Source of the DNA: Lithodes maja
Taxonomy: Eukaryota > Arthropoda > Malacostraca > Decapoda > Lithodidae
Assembly: GCA_037953745.1 (NCBI GenBank)
Contig: JBAKBP010001406.1
Coordinates: 62,001 to 126,000, forward strand
Direction: 5' to 3'
Length of the DNA: 64,000 nt
Within the stretch, counting starts at the first letter, position 1. Each line of letters begins with the position of its first letter. Made by a program: the position numbers and the translations under genes. This document shows positions 21,680 through 32,592 of this stretch, in pieces. The notes under the pieces were generated by a model, which was not told the origin of the DNA, made no database searches, and saw nothing but the letters and a program-made list of their open reading frames with translations.

Positions 21680-21943
21680 ACACTTACTGCTGCCTTTGCA
21701 CCATCATAGTTACATGCTCTTCACTGTTTTCAACAACTTGCCATCTTCTCCGTATATTCTCAGTACTTTCCACAGACCTTCTCTATCAACTCTGTCATAG
21801 GCCTTCTCCAAGTCCATATAGGCAGCATTCAACTATTGTCCCTTCTTCAGATGTTTCTCCATATCACATTTCAAGGCAAACATCTGTTATACACATTCTC
21901 TTCCCTTCCTAAACCCGCCCTGCTCGTCACCTACCCATTTCTA
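21680..21943 (-). pseudogene. RTE LINE (R3), 5' remnant
   Basis: The conceptual minus-strand reading includes GDEQGGFRKGRE and MDLEKAYDRVDREGLWKVLR, the RT region upstream of the FADD box. It matches R1 at 33580-33830. Homology ends near 21943, so the copy is 5' truncated. Confidence 0.87.
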
Positions 21944-23095
21944 ATAATACAATGACTAATAAATTGTCCTCCATAGAAATGCATCCAGAGTGTATCAGTG
22001 TTTTGGGACACACCAGAAGAGGATCCAGGAGAGGTGGCTTCTTGTCTCGCTAATATACCTGACTTGGACTGGACCAAATCAACATTTATCAGCATCAGTA
22101 GTTCTGCCATCATTGATAAGGTGATAGTTATATGTAAACGGAACCTGTTATTTCGTCTAAATGATTGTATTATTAAACTATATAATACATGGATATAAGA
22201 CAGTGAATCGTAAACTAAACCAATGTATTTACAATCCGTTCCCACACACTTCCTTTTACAACTAAATTATTTGTATATCCACCCTTACGTGGATCTGGAT
22301 TTGGACAACTCTGTTCAAATGAAATAGGCTAAGCAAGTATGAATAAAGCCTATGGATATCGTAGTACTTTGCTCCAGATGTTTCTCCCATTTAACCCTTT
22401 CAGTCCCAGGTCCGAGTATATTCGTCAGTAGATAAGTAACTCCACAGTCCCAGGGCTGAGTATACTGTCAGTAATGTACTTTCCTTGTAACTGCCTGTAC
22501 AACCCTGTAGTTGGCAACACAACTGTTTAAGCACTGCTACCGGTCTGGCAACACTTCTCAGCTTATATAAGACCCGCTGAAGGGTGACTGGGCCAGTCTT
22601 GCTTCATCTCTTGCGGTAGTTTCTCCTGCCATTTTTGCCACAGTGCTTGTGACTGCAGGGGCTTTTATTACTGTATCCTACGGTATGGTATGGGTTAAGA
22701 CTGCCTAAGTTTAGGTAATTCAAAGATATAGAAAGAGAATGCAGTCCAATCCTACTAACCTCTCATCAAGCTTAATTAAGCAAGCATTAATATATACTAT
22801 ACATTCCTGCATGGACATCAATAATGGTTTTATTGTGAACGGTTCACACTACCTGTTCTGTTCAACAATTGATCTGAATACAACACTATACAATTTTGTT
22901 TAATTCTGAACCATGTTAACAATTACTAATCATAAAACTAAATTCCATTACTAATCTCATTTGAATTGTGTAACCATCTCTACAAGCAAAGTGTCTCTAC
23001 ATTCTACACAACCTACATAAACACTATTAATCCCAGAAAAAATAGTACTAACTCATTTGTACAAGAAATATATGAATAACTCTAGTTGCGCTTTT
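21944..23095. other. No gene recognised
   Basis: AT-rich sequence. TTAACCCTTTCAGTCCCAGG at 22391 and GGGTTAAG at 22692 look like TTAA-element ends, but their inverted match is poor. A 31-bp motif starting CAGTCCCAGG is roughly repeated at 22401 and 22444. Confidence 0.45.
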
Positions 23096-23285
23096 CTCAT
23101 AGTCTACACAAATATACCCTAATACCTACTGGGCTAAGTATAACATACCCTGATAAAACATTCTACTCCACATCAACCTGCAGCAGTTTTCTCATAGTCT
23201 ACACAAATATACCATAATACCTACTGGGCTAAGTATAACATACCCTGATAAAACATTCTACTCCACATCAACCTGCAGCAGTTTA
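23096..23285 (+). repeat. Two tandem copies of a 95-bp unit
   Basis: The segment starting CTCATAGTCTACAC is repeated at once (23096-23190 and 23191-23285) with one noticed substitution. This is a recent tandem duplication. Confidence 0.95.
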
Positions 23286-23905
23286 AGACCAACTTATATA
23301 AGTTCGCTTTGAAGGGAGGGCAACAACGATGGTTATGGGCTGGTCAATCAGAGTGAGAGTTGAGTGTTCATTGACATACCCATAGCTTACTCCGACTGTT
23401 CTTATTACATATATATTTTATATGTCTCAAGTGGCGGCGTCTCTTCCATGGATTGCCCTCTCTACTGCTAACCTAGAGGTTTCAGACTGGCAGCCATAGC
23501 GTCACAATTTTCCTTTGTCCCCCAACTTTCCCTTCATAATTTACAGGGCCTTGGGTGGGGATTCAGTGTCCCGGGGGTTTCTGCACCCACCTCAGCTCCT
23601 CTCCTGGGGGCGGCTTCGGTCACTTGGGTATTATAAGTTGTAAAGCAGGGAGGGTTCTGTGGGGGCGCTCGGGTATGGCCTTGGCCTTGCTCGGGACCTT
23701 GAGGCTGTTCGGTCAGAGAGCCTGGGGAATAACAACAACAACAACAGATGCATGTACTTTTTTCATCAATTTTTTTTTTTCATTCCTCCATTCTCTTACT
23801 TATTGAAAATAATTATAATAATAATATTTTAATGAAAAGGAAGATGAATACCCATAGCAGGTATTGTTTATTAGTTGTATGTATGTATTTATGTATTTTA
23901 TTTCA
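23286..23905. other. No gene recognised
   Basis: A GC-rich part (23540-23740) followed by an AT-rich part. I recognise nothing in it. Confidence 0.4.
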
Positions 23906-23909
23906 TTTT

Positions 23910-24724
23910 TCTATGTGGATGAGGGAAACAAAGAGCAAAACTACCTGTAACGAGTGCCTCCCCCAGTTGAAATTGTGACAGGGCCAAAATCAAGGAACGT
24001 TCGAGCCAAAATGCCTGTACACACAGAGTTTGAAGCAATTTAAGTTATAGGATGAGGGGAAGATGGGTTCAGGGAGAGAGTTCCAGAGCTCAGTTGTTGA
24101 ATAGAAGAAGGTTTGAGAATACCGTTTCACTCTTGGATTGGAGAATTGTACAGAGTAGGGATGGGATTGTGTTGCAAGACGGGTGCTGGGTGCTACATAG
24201 AGAAGGTGGTATACACTGAGAGAACTCTGAGGAACACTGATTATTGTAATAGCGGTAGATTAGGGAGATTGATTGCAAAGAGTCAGTGAGTGGATGTGAG
24301 TTAATGAGACGAAAGGTTTTCTTTTCTACTTTGTCGAGAAGTGCTGGGTGAGAGGATCCTCCCCACACATGCGAACAATATTCAATACATGGACGCACTG
24401 TGCCCCTGTACAAACCAAGAAGCTGTGCAGGGGTAAAGAGCCCCCAGAGGCAGTTGAGCACACCCAGCTTCTGGGAAGCTGTATTAGCAAGGGTGGTATT
24501 ATGGTCTTACCAAGTGAGAAGAGGATTGAGGAAGTGAATGATGGCCGTCCATAACCGCAGCTATGGAATGGCCAGAAAGGAAATTCGAGATAAATGCACA
24601 GATAGAGGGATAGAAACCGAAGAAGGGTAGTAAGAAGTTAGAGATTTGTGCCAGACTCTATCAAAGGCCTTAGATATGTCTAGCGCAATTGAAAAGTGTT
24701 TTGCAGGGTTGTAATCCAACTGGC
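23910..24724 (-). pseudogene. L-family LINE (L4), 3' part
   Basis: The minus strand reads QLDYNPAKHFSIALDISKAF and continues to DRVWHKSL near 24650-24720. After an internal deletion near 24525, which removes the YADD region, it reads LYRGTVRPCIEYCSHVWGGS (24090-24461), typical of the C-terminus of LINE RTs of the I/Jockey broad group. The 3' UTR shared with L1-L3 ends near 23910. The 5' half of the same copy lies at 28216-30177; element E2 sits between them. Confidence 0.88.
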
Positions 24725-25174
24725 TTCAGTATTATCTAATGGCAATCCGGGTTTTGGATATTTAGACATGGAATATTGCTCGACAGGAACACATCGAGCA
24801 CAGTGAATATGACAATTGTATACTCAATCAGGCAACCAAAACACAATAGATACACAGGGTAAATTATACTCTTCTTTATTCAAATGCATAACAATTAAAT
24901 GTGGGTCCTATACTCCACTATTATATAGAATAGCTAGTATGGAATGGCAGTAGATAAGAGAGGTTATCTAAATGGCTCTGAAATAGAATAATATTAACTT
25001 GTTTATATATAATTTATGCAGGACTGGGAAATATACAAAAGTGCACAGACAGATATATACATAGACATAAGTTCATTGATAATAATATATATGAGAGTCG
25101 AGTGTCTAGCGCGAAGTAATATGACACGTACACGAATAACTGAGGAAATATCGTTCAGCCGCATGGGTAAGGTT

Positions 25175-25192
25175 GGGGGGGGGGGGGGGGGG
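25175..25192. repeat. Poly-G run of 18
   Basis: Eighteen consecutive G residues. Similar runs are at 40365-40382 and 60298-60314. Confidence 0.9.
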
Positions 25193-25915
25193 TGAGACAA
25201 CAAAATCTTAAGCCGCGCACAGGTAAATGTCACAAGGTAGCCTTAAGCTGTAGGTCAGGTCGACTGCTCGGGTGGAAAATAATTATTTATCTAAGTGCAA
25301 TCTTAACTTGGCGATTAAGGTGAGGCGGTTGACTTTAAGATGGGAGGAAAGATAGGTTAAATAGGAATTTAACGATATAAGGGTTATTGCGAATATTCTT
25401 TCACACACATACGAATAATAACTTCGTCTGTATATGAAATCAATTCACACGATTAGGAATTCAGATTTTCAATGGATATACGGAGAGTCTCAAAGCATAT
25501 CAATTATTCAGATAATTATAATTGAGTAAAAATAGTAACAATGAGGAAGAACGCAAATAAAATTACATGGACAGATAGCGTAACACAAATTACTATCTAG
25601 AGTGGTTGTACACGACGAAGTTGCACTAATGAATTACCAACAATGGTATGTAAGTAGTTCTGAATAGATTAACAGGTTCCTAAAAGAACGCAGAACGAAT
25701 AGCGTTGAATTCTTACCTAGATTCAGGTATAATGAATATATTACTAAAGGAATATATAGATCTTGACTTGAAGGTCAAATGTTTAGGTAAACTTGATGAA
25801 CAAATCAATCGGAATTCCTAGAGAAGTGTGGAAAGAAATATATAATTCGACTAGCGTGTATCATTAACATATTCACTGTAACTGATATACTCGATGATTA
25901 TTTAACCCGCTGAGT

Positions 25916-26328
25916 CCCAGCTAGTTTATAATAAATGTACCACCCAGGACCGGCAGGTTTTGAAATTTTTTGTTTTCCCAGGAAACATCAGGAATGGGTT
26001 AGAAATGAAGGAAAACCCACAAAAAACGATCCCCTAGGTCATTAAGGGGTCCTATGGGGCGCCCGAAAGTCGGATTTACATGAGGGGAAATTGGTAGGCA
26101 AAAACCGCCCAAAACAGGTTTTTGCGTGCTCACGCGCACGCGGTTGGACTTTGAGAGTTTTCAACCATCGGCATTGTTATGTGGGATACTTACAGTCCCC
26201 ATACAAATCTGAGCCCTCTAGGTGCCATAGGACCGGAGTAATTAACACTGAAGCATACGTATACGTCGCTGGGATTTAGCGTTACAAACATTGCCGACGC
26301 ACTGTTTGCGTCGCTGGGGTTCTGTCGG
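25916..26328. mobile_element. piggyBac-type MITE, 413 bp, nested in E2
   Basis: TTAA lies at 25912-25915 and 26329-26332. The ends are CCCGCTGAGTCCCAGC and, on the other strand, CCGACAGAACCCCAGC, matching at about 11 of 16 positions. Internal subterminal blocks resemble both ends of the full piggyBac: a TTAGAAA-ATGAAG-GGGGTCCT-like block on the left, and GCGTTACAAACAT-GCCGACGC with GCGTCGCTGGGG on the right. It has no transposase and was probably mobilised by a relative of the 9534-13275 transposase. Confidence 0.85.
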
Positions 26329-26464
26329 TTAAGGAATAATTCTTAACTCAACGGTAAGGGGATCTTTACTTTAAAAAATATGGAAAGAGATACTTTAAAT
26401 TATCCCAAGCAATAATAATATAATTAAGAATACTGAAATTGGGCGTAGGTTCTAGGTATATAGA

Positions 26465-26680
26465 AGATTTATAGATATAATCACTTCACGGTATGCACTT
26501 AGATTTATAGATATAATCACTTCACGGTATGCACTTAGATTTATAGATATAATCACTTCACGGTATGCACTTAGATTTATAGATATAATCACTTCACGGT
26601 ATGCACTTAGATTTATAGATATAATCACTTCACGGTATGCACTTAGATTTATAGATATAATCACTTCACGGTATGCACTT
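26465..26680 (+). repeat. 36-bp minisatellite, six perfect or near-perfect copies
   Basis: The unit starts AGATTTATAGATATAATCAC and is 36 bp long, with copies at 26465, 26501, 26537, 26573, 26609 and 26645. Because 36 is divisible by 3, it creates an artificial repetitive ORF on the minus strand, which I do not call. Confidence 0.97.
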
Positions 26681-27550
26681 AGACTTAGACTTAGTTTAAA
26701 CACAGAATAATGGACACATGAGAGGATAATCTGAGAGTATTCAATCTAATTAATACGTGTAACAATGAGTATGTAACGTACGGGAATATTAAGTTTCTGA
26801 AGGATGAACGTAAATTATAAAAATTTTCTCGTACTCAAAGAATCACTGTACGGATCTACATTAATTAATTACACGATCAACACAAATTCACTATAGATCT
26901 TAGGCACAGATCTAGACGAAGCTAAACTAGGAATACTCGCATATTTTACCTTGCCTTACAACGATAACCAACAACGTAACACACTCAGGGACACTTAGGG
27001 TAAAAGATGAAAGTAGCCTAAAGTCAGAGTCTGGTCGATCTGGACTCGGAGTGTGAAGTGCTGGACGTCAGGGGCACAGCTTCTCTCGCAGGTACAGGTG
27101 AAGGTGGGTCCGGGATGGACGTCAGGGGCACTGCCTTTCCCCCAGGGGCAGGGAAAGGTGAGTCCTGGCTGGACGTCTGGGAAGCTTTAACAGTCTTGCA
27201 TAAACCCGCTTCTGGTGGTGTTCCAGGAGAAGGTGGCAGTCGTATTTTGCTTACTTTTCTTCAGGAAAAGTAAGACTATGTTCAACTTATTTTTACTGTT
27301 CAACTTACTGGATTTCAATTTCATAGTGGCATGTGGATATCGTTGAAATGGTTATAGCGAAGGTAATACTTAACCTAAAAATACAGGTCAGATATTAATG
27401 GGTACATAGGGAGATTCTCAATCTCGTGATATAGGTTACTTATTTTTAGAGGGCACAATGGTGACGTAATGGAGGATTTTCTGTCCATACTGAAATCTAG
27501 CTTTTCTTCTTGTGCAGGCTATAGTTCTTATACTGATCACTGGACCTAAC

Positions 27551-27955
27551 TTATTCCCATTCTTGCGGGGAGGTATTATCGAGAGGTGGCTGAGGTTCCC
27601 ATTTATCTCGATATTGGTAAGGCTCTTGATGTTTAATTAGCATAAACATAGCCTCACTATAGTTTAAATCCGGCTGGAGCATTATGATAGGCTGTGTTGT
27701 TTTGCGTCGGCCGCTTTCATTGGAAAAGCTGGGGCTCCCAAGATTTGTCCGGGTTCGAACTCCTTTAAATGGGGTACTCCCCAATTCCTCCTGAATTAGA
27801 GCATGGGCGGATCCGGAGAAAGGGGTAGACTTATTTAATTCCGGAATTAAAGCCTGGGAAGCTGGTCGGTTCCTGTGTCCTCTCCTTTGGGTTTTGTGGC
27901 AGTCCCTGATCACTGCTATGGTGTTGATCTGAGGGTGGCTGCTCAACCCCGTCAT
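27551..27955 (-). CDS. E2 small ORF, 134 aa, function unknown
   Basis: This is an uninterrupted frame from MTGL to EWE. I do not recognise a domain. It is hydrophilic, with Pro/Ser-rich stretches and no signal peptide or membrane segment. The C-terminal part has ML-x-KHQEPYQYRDKWE, whose pattern recurs in the E1 relic at 4624-5225, and both readings begin MTGL. Conservation between two otherwise diverged elements suggests a coding past, possibly as an exon or accessory protein of the element. It could also be chance. Confidence 0.35.
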   Translation of the reverse strand: MTGLSSHPQINTIAVIRDCHKTQRRGHRNRPASQALIPELNKSTPFSGSAHALIQEELGSTPFKGVRTRTNLGSPSFSNESGRRKTTQPIIMLQPDLNYSEAMFMLIKHQEPYQYRDKWEPQPPLDNTSPQEWE

Positions 27956-28003
27956 TTCAAAAAGGTTTCACCGAAGTCTCAGAAGGAGGATGACCAAGAG
28001 TTA

Positions 28004-28214
28004 TAGGTAGTGCCAGCGAACTTGACAATAATCATGACTCCTTAGTTTCTTATAACTCGAAATGAATGAAAGAAATCGGGCTGACGTTTCTATCATTTGG
28101 GAAGAGTCCGCCCGGTAATAGGTGTGGATATTTACAGCCAGTTTGCTCTAGGCCCTTTTGAGGTTCAGAGGGGTCTGGGATCAAGATTATGGTTAAGTTC
28201 GTTGGCACTACCTA
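28004..28214. repeat. ~210-bp inverted-repeat element at the E2/LINE junction
   Basis: TAGGTAGTGCCARCGAACTT occurs at the left end and in reverse complement at the right end, one mismatch in 20. TA dinucleotides flank both ends, which would fit a Tc1/mariner-type MITE. Its right edge coincides with the resumption of LINE L4, so it may instead be the true end of E2. Confidence 0.6.
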
Positions 28215-28973
28215 TAGTAAGATATGAAGGAGATCCCCAGTAGAGCGACCCTTAAGGAATCCATACTGGCGATCTGAGAGTAGATTATGAGAAGGGAGAT
28301 GGTTAAGAAACTTTAAAGTAAGAATAGTTTTAAAAACTTTGGAGAACCAGGAAATGAGAGCCATTGGACGATAATCGGAGGGTTGAGAGCGGTCACCCTT
28401 CTTTGGGACAGGTTGAATGAGTGCAAACTTCCAGCAAAAAAGGAAGACGTTAGAGGAGAGACAGAGACGGAAGAGTTTGCCTAGGCAGGGAGTCAGCACA
28501 AAAGCAATGTTTTTGAGCACAGCAGGAGGAACACCATACGGACCATATGCCTTCTTAGTATTAAGCCCAGAGAGGGTAGAAAGTACATCTTTAGAAGAGA
28601 TTAGGATATTAGGCATATGAGCATGAGAGGGGGGTGGAGAGGGAGGAATAGCACCGGAATCATCCAAGGTGGAGTTTCTAGCGAAAGTTTGGGCGAAGAG
28701 TTCAGCTTTGTCAGAGGAAGAAGGAACGGTAGTGCCATCAGAGTGGAAAAGGGGAGGCAAAGACGCGGAAGAGAAATTGTTGGAGAGGTTTTTGGCTAGA
28801 TGCCAGAAAGCTTGGGAAGAGCTAGAGTTGGATAGTTCAGTGCATTTATTATTGATGAAAGAATGTTTGGCAAGTCGAAGTACAAATTTGGCTTGATTCC
28901 GGGCAGAAATATAGGAAGTATGAGATTCTTGAGTTTGTTGCGGACAGCAGTAGAACAAGCGTGAATAAACCAA
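28212..28973 (-). pseudogene. L-family LINE (L4): RT N-terminal half
   Basis: A minus-strand frame of 253 codons reads RLAKHSFINNKCTELSNSSS, then KKGDRSQPSDYRPMALISW, then LLSDRQYGFLKGRSTGDLL. These are the fingers and the start of the palm of a LINE RT. It is interrupted at 28215 by E2 or its terminal repeat; the palm resumes at 24724. Upstream on the minus strand (28974-29300) the linker between endonuclease and RT is present in another frame. Confidence 0.88.
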
Positions 28974-29305
28974 GATTTCTTAGCATTAGACTGAGAGAAA
29001 GATAATGGAATGTACGCTTCCATGCACGAGAGGATTACCTCAGTAATGCGTTCAGCACTCTCCGAGGATCCCCGGCCACGGAACCAAATGTCATTCCATG
29101 AAAAATAAAAAAAGTACTGCTGGAGAGCCTCCCAGTCAGCAGCGCCAAAGTGTCACAGGCGCAGCCGGCTGGAAGGATTGGGTGGCCGTACGGGAGATAT
29201 AGGACAGGTGACTTAGATAAGTTTATGGTCGGAGGAACCCAAAGGAGAGAAAAGATTTATAGTATAAGCAGAACGGTTAGAAGTTAGAAATAGGTCAAGA
29301 ATGTT

Positions 29306-29466
29306 GACCGGTACTTGAAAAGTAGACAGATTGGAAAAAAAACACCATCTGAGGAAGAGCACTTTATTGACAACGTTTCGCAGATAGCTTCATCAGGTCA
29401 CACTGTCGCAGTGTGACCTGATGAAGATATCTGCGAAAACGTTGTCAATGAATTGCTCTTCCTCAA
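29306..29466. mobile_element. 161-bp fold-back insertion in the LINE endonuclease
   Basis: The LINE sequence GTCAAGAATGTTG (29293-29305) is repeated as GTCAGGAATGTTG (29467-29479), a 13-bp target duplication with one mismatch. The insert contains an inverted repeat (29351-29464) with arms of about 55 bp, about 90% alike. Each arm contains CTGATGAAG and GCGAAA(A)C, which look like the two halves of a hammerhead-ribozyme core and recall Penelope-like element termini. The stem between them pairs poorly, so that identity is tentative. Confidence 0.6.
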
Positions 29467-30177
29467 GTCAGGAATGTTGTGTCGATCTCCGAAGCGATCC
29501 GGGATACGAGTGGGTTGCTGGACTAACTGCTCTAGGTAATTTAGGAAAGAAAAGATGTAGGCTTGTTCACCAGGTTGGTCAGTGGAGAGAAAGGAAAGCC
29601 ATTGGCGGTGGTGAACGTTGAAATCTCCTAGGATGGAGATTTCTCCGAAAGGAGAGATGGATAGAATCTGTTCCACTTTAGAAGCTAGTTTGTCAAAGAA
29701 TTTTGGATAGTCAGTAGAATTAGGGGAGAGATAAACAGTGCAGAAATATTTAGTTTGAGAGTGACAAGAAAGCTTCAGCCAGAGAGTTGAGAATTCAGAG
29801 GAGTCAAAGTTGGGAATACGAGAGAAAGCAAGATTGTAGCGCACATATACGCAACATCCACCTTTGGCTTGAAATTGAGGACAAAGATAATAGGAGGATA
29901 CAGAGAAGGGTATGCTGTCAGTAGTCCTAGACACCTGAGTTTCAGTGAGAAAGAGAAGATCAGAGTGAGCAGAGGAGAGGTGATGTTCCACTGAGTGGAA
30001 GTTAGAGGAAAGGCCACGAATATTGCATAAATTGATAGTAAGAGTAGAAGGTAGTGGTCCAAAGCATTTTTGAGAGTCATTGCCAGGGGACAGATCAATG
30101 GGGGCATTTCTGGTCCCCCCACCCCCTCCTGGAGACTCCGAGGCTGGTCGTGATCTAGTCATGATATTGATAAACAA
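29398..30177 (-). pseudogene. L-family LINE (L4): apurinic endonuclease domain
   Basis: An exonuclease-endonuclease-phosphatase fold domain that nicks target DNA for LINE integration. Visible motifs are INLCNIRG near residue 48, LTETQVS, GGCCVYVR and ILGDFNVHH. The frame is lost after RHNIPD because of the fold-back insertion at 29306-29466. Downstream, LDLFLTSNRSAYTIN and SSDHKLI resume the domain on the minus strand near 29210-29300. The copy has the 5' end of the ORF but is broken at three points in total. Confidence 0.9.
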
Positions 30178-30460
30178 AGTAGTGTAGTATATAATGTGTC
30201 TGTAGTGTAATGTATTTTTATAGGAGGATAAAGTGTTTTGGAGGACAAGCTGAGGTTGCCGTCAATATTGTTGAGGCACAGAAAGGGTCAGCAAGGGAGG
30301 CCAGGTGGAGAAACGGGAGTTCCAGCTGTTCTTATCAACCACCTAGCACTCCCCAGGAGTACCGCCCTGTTCGGCTGGTTCCTACAGCCTCCTCCTAGCA
30401 GTTCTGGAGGTGGGATTCTCAGTCCCAACCTCCAGGGGCTATCTGCGCCGCAAAGTGTAT
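30178..30460 (-). other. Probable 5' UTR of LINE L4
   Basis: This lies directly upstream of the endonuclease ORF on the minus strand. It has no clear coding signal in itself. It is followed at 30461 by a short TGTA repeat. The remaining bases to 30663 hold nothing I recognise. Confidence 0.4.
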
Positions 30461-30663
30461 GTATGTATGTATGCATATACTCAGGCACATACCCCATTGC
30501 TGGGGGTGGCATATATATTTCTAATATTGATTCTTCTCTATATTCTCTATATATGAAGTTGGAAGAGATAGACATACTTTGGAATGAATCAATGAAGACT
30601 TTATGGGAAGAATTGAACCCAATCTTTTCAGTGGAACTTGTTAAATTTTTTCTAGGCTATGGA

Positions 30664-32560
30664 CTAGGCTAAACAACTCTGGATCACGTCCATAACTACA
30701 TGATCAGCCCGGGGTGTCAAATAACTTTCACTAAACTGCTGGAGAATTCTGGACTGGCCTAGGTGAGCACCCTTCCCCTCTAGTCCGTGCATTATATCAA
30801 TCATGTTCTTGGCCTCCTCGTACTCCAAAACAACTCGATCTTTAGAGTCCCTCCAGGTTGCTGCCTCATGGTGAATCTCAGCTTTACCTGTTTTAGTGAG
30901 CCTCGGACTTACCTTTTCTTTTCGTGTGGTGGGTGTTTGTACGTTGGCTCTGGGCAGCATCGACATTCCATTCGCATTCATTTGCAATTTGTCTGGCCGA
31001 CGTCTGACATCAAACAAGATTTCATCTAAGATCCCTTCCCATCTTACAAATAGGCCATCTTCGGTTTTCACCTTTCTCAGCCACTGTAAACTATGATGGT
31101 CAGTGATAAATTCGAAGTGTACTCCAGCTACGTATGATCGGAAATATTGAACCGCATCCACTAATGCTAGACCTTCATTTTTCGTAGTGCTGTAATTTTC
31201 CTCTCCTTTATGTAAAGTCAAACTAGCGCAGGCTACAATGCCTTCTTTGCCCTCTACTTGTTGTGCCAACACTGCACCAAGCCCATCGTCAGAGGCATTA
31301 GTGTATAGTTGGAAAGGTTTAGTAAAGTCCGGGTCACAAACTATTGGGTTTGAGGTCCGTTTCTCCTTTAAGTTTTCGAAGGCCATGTGACAACTCTAGT
31401 CCCAGTCAAAATTTATCCCCTTTTCTAGTTGTATATTCAAGGGTTTGGCGATCTTGGAAAAGTTGGGTATAAATCTCCAGTAATAAGAAGCCATCCCCAA
31501 AAAAGGCTCTAATTTCTCTAACGGTAGCAGGTGGAGAAATATCTTAGATAGATTTCTCCATAAGTAGGTCTGGTTGAATTCCTCTCTTTAACACCACATG
31601 GCCCAAATACACCACCTCACGTGCTCCCAACTGGCATTTGGATGTTGTTTTAGTCCAGCTTTCCAAATTCTATCTAACACTACCCGGAGTTGGTCAGTAT
31701 GCTCTACCCAACTGAAAATGAAAATGTCATCCAAGTAGGCCAGGCAGGTTTGCCAGGTCAACCCCCTTAGCACTACATCCATAACCCTGGTAAAGCTAGC
31801 GGGTCCATTTCAAACCCCAAAAGGCAGTACTGTAAATTAGTATAGTTTACCTTCACTTGTGGCAAACACGGTTTTCTCTTGATCAACTAGTTTGACCGGT
31901 ACTTGCCAGTATCTGCTTTGTAAATCCAGAGTGGAAAACCAAGTGGAACCATTCAATGACTCCAAAGTCATCTATGCGAGGTAAAGGTGGAGCGTCATTT
32001 AGTTTATTATAGTCAACACAGAATCTGGCATATCCATCTTTCTTCTTTACCAGAACTACCGGTGATGACCAAGGTCTATGGGATTCTACCACAATCCATT
32101 GTTTAAGTATTCTTTTCTACATGTTCTTTTTCTCTTTGTCTCATAATCGGGATTGTCGTCGATAAGGTAGTCTAATAGGTGGTCCCTGGGTATGTATTTC
32201 ATGTTGATAACGTGTTCAGGATAATCCATGATCCTCCTCGTCTTGAGCGAACACATCACAATATTCCCACATAAATTTGTGCAAAGTGTTGGCCTGACTC
32301 GAGGTTAACTGTTTTGGGCCCAGGCCCATTTGGGTCCCCAGCAAAGGATTCCCAGGTCCCAGATCCCCCGGAGAGGCGCCGATTTCCGCAGGCAGACTCG
32401 CAGCGAAGAATCACCACCACAAGACCACCCCCCATGTTTCCAGGCGCACCCGATAATTACCACCGGCTCCCCGGGCCAGGTGCCTGATGGACTACTGTCT
32501 AGTCCAACTGGCGCATGACCCTCACTCCCAAGCAACATGGGTCCCAGAGCCCGTTACTGT
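30664..32560 (-). pseudogene. Decayed Ty3/gypsy pol (Gypsy D), RT-RNaseH-integrase order
   Basis: On the minus strand, upstream to downstream: YCDVFAQDEED near 32250, PWSSPVVLVKKKDG and ARFCVDYNKLND (RT, 31883-32092), AYLDDIFIF (the YLDD box, 31588-31782), then RNase H with YTNASDDGLGAVLAQ and ITDHHSLQWL, then AKNMIDIMHG and KGAHLGQSRILQQ, leading to DVIQSC of the integrase zinc-binding domain. Stops and shifts separate the pieces. Here the integrase follows RNase H, the usual gypsy order and unlike Gypsy1. No LTR of this copy was found; RTE copy R1 begins at 32576. Confidence 0.9.
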
Positions 32561-32592
32561 TGGTACAACAAATCTTTGATCTATCTATCTCT

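Larger units (their letters stand above)
24725..28003 (-). mobile_element. Unclassified AT-rich element E2 inserted in LINE L4
   Basis: It separates two parts of one LINE whose sequence is contiguous in other copies: SLLxxL before and QLDYNP after, with only a few residues unaccounted for. It shares ordered blocks with E1. It carries an 18-G run (25175-25192), a piggyBac-type MITE, a 36-bp minisatellite and a 134-aa minus-strand ORF near its right end. No RT, integrase or transposase is visible. The right boundary is either 28003 or 28215, because a small inverted-repeat element sits at the junction. Confidence 0.6.

Noticed and set aside
22391..22698. Possible third TTAA MITE
   Set aside because: TTAA and CCC/GGG are present at both ends, but the inverted match beyond that is poor.
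26452..26703. An 83-aa repetitive ORF
   Set aside because: Produced by the 36-bp minisatellite, whose length is divisible by three.
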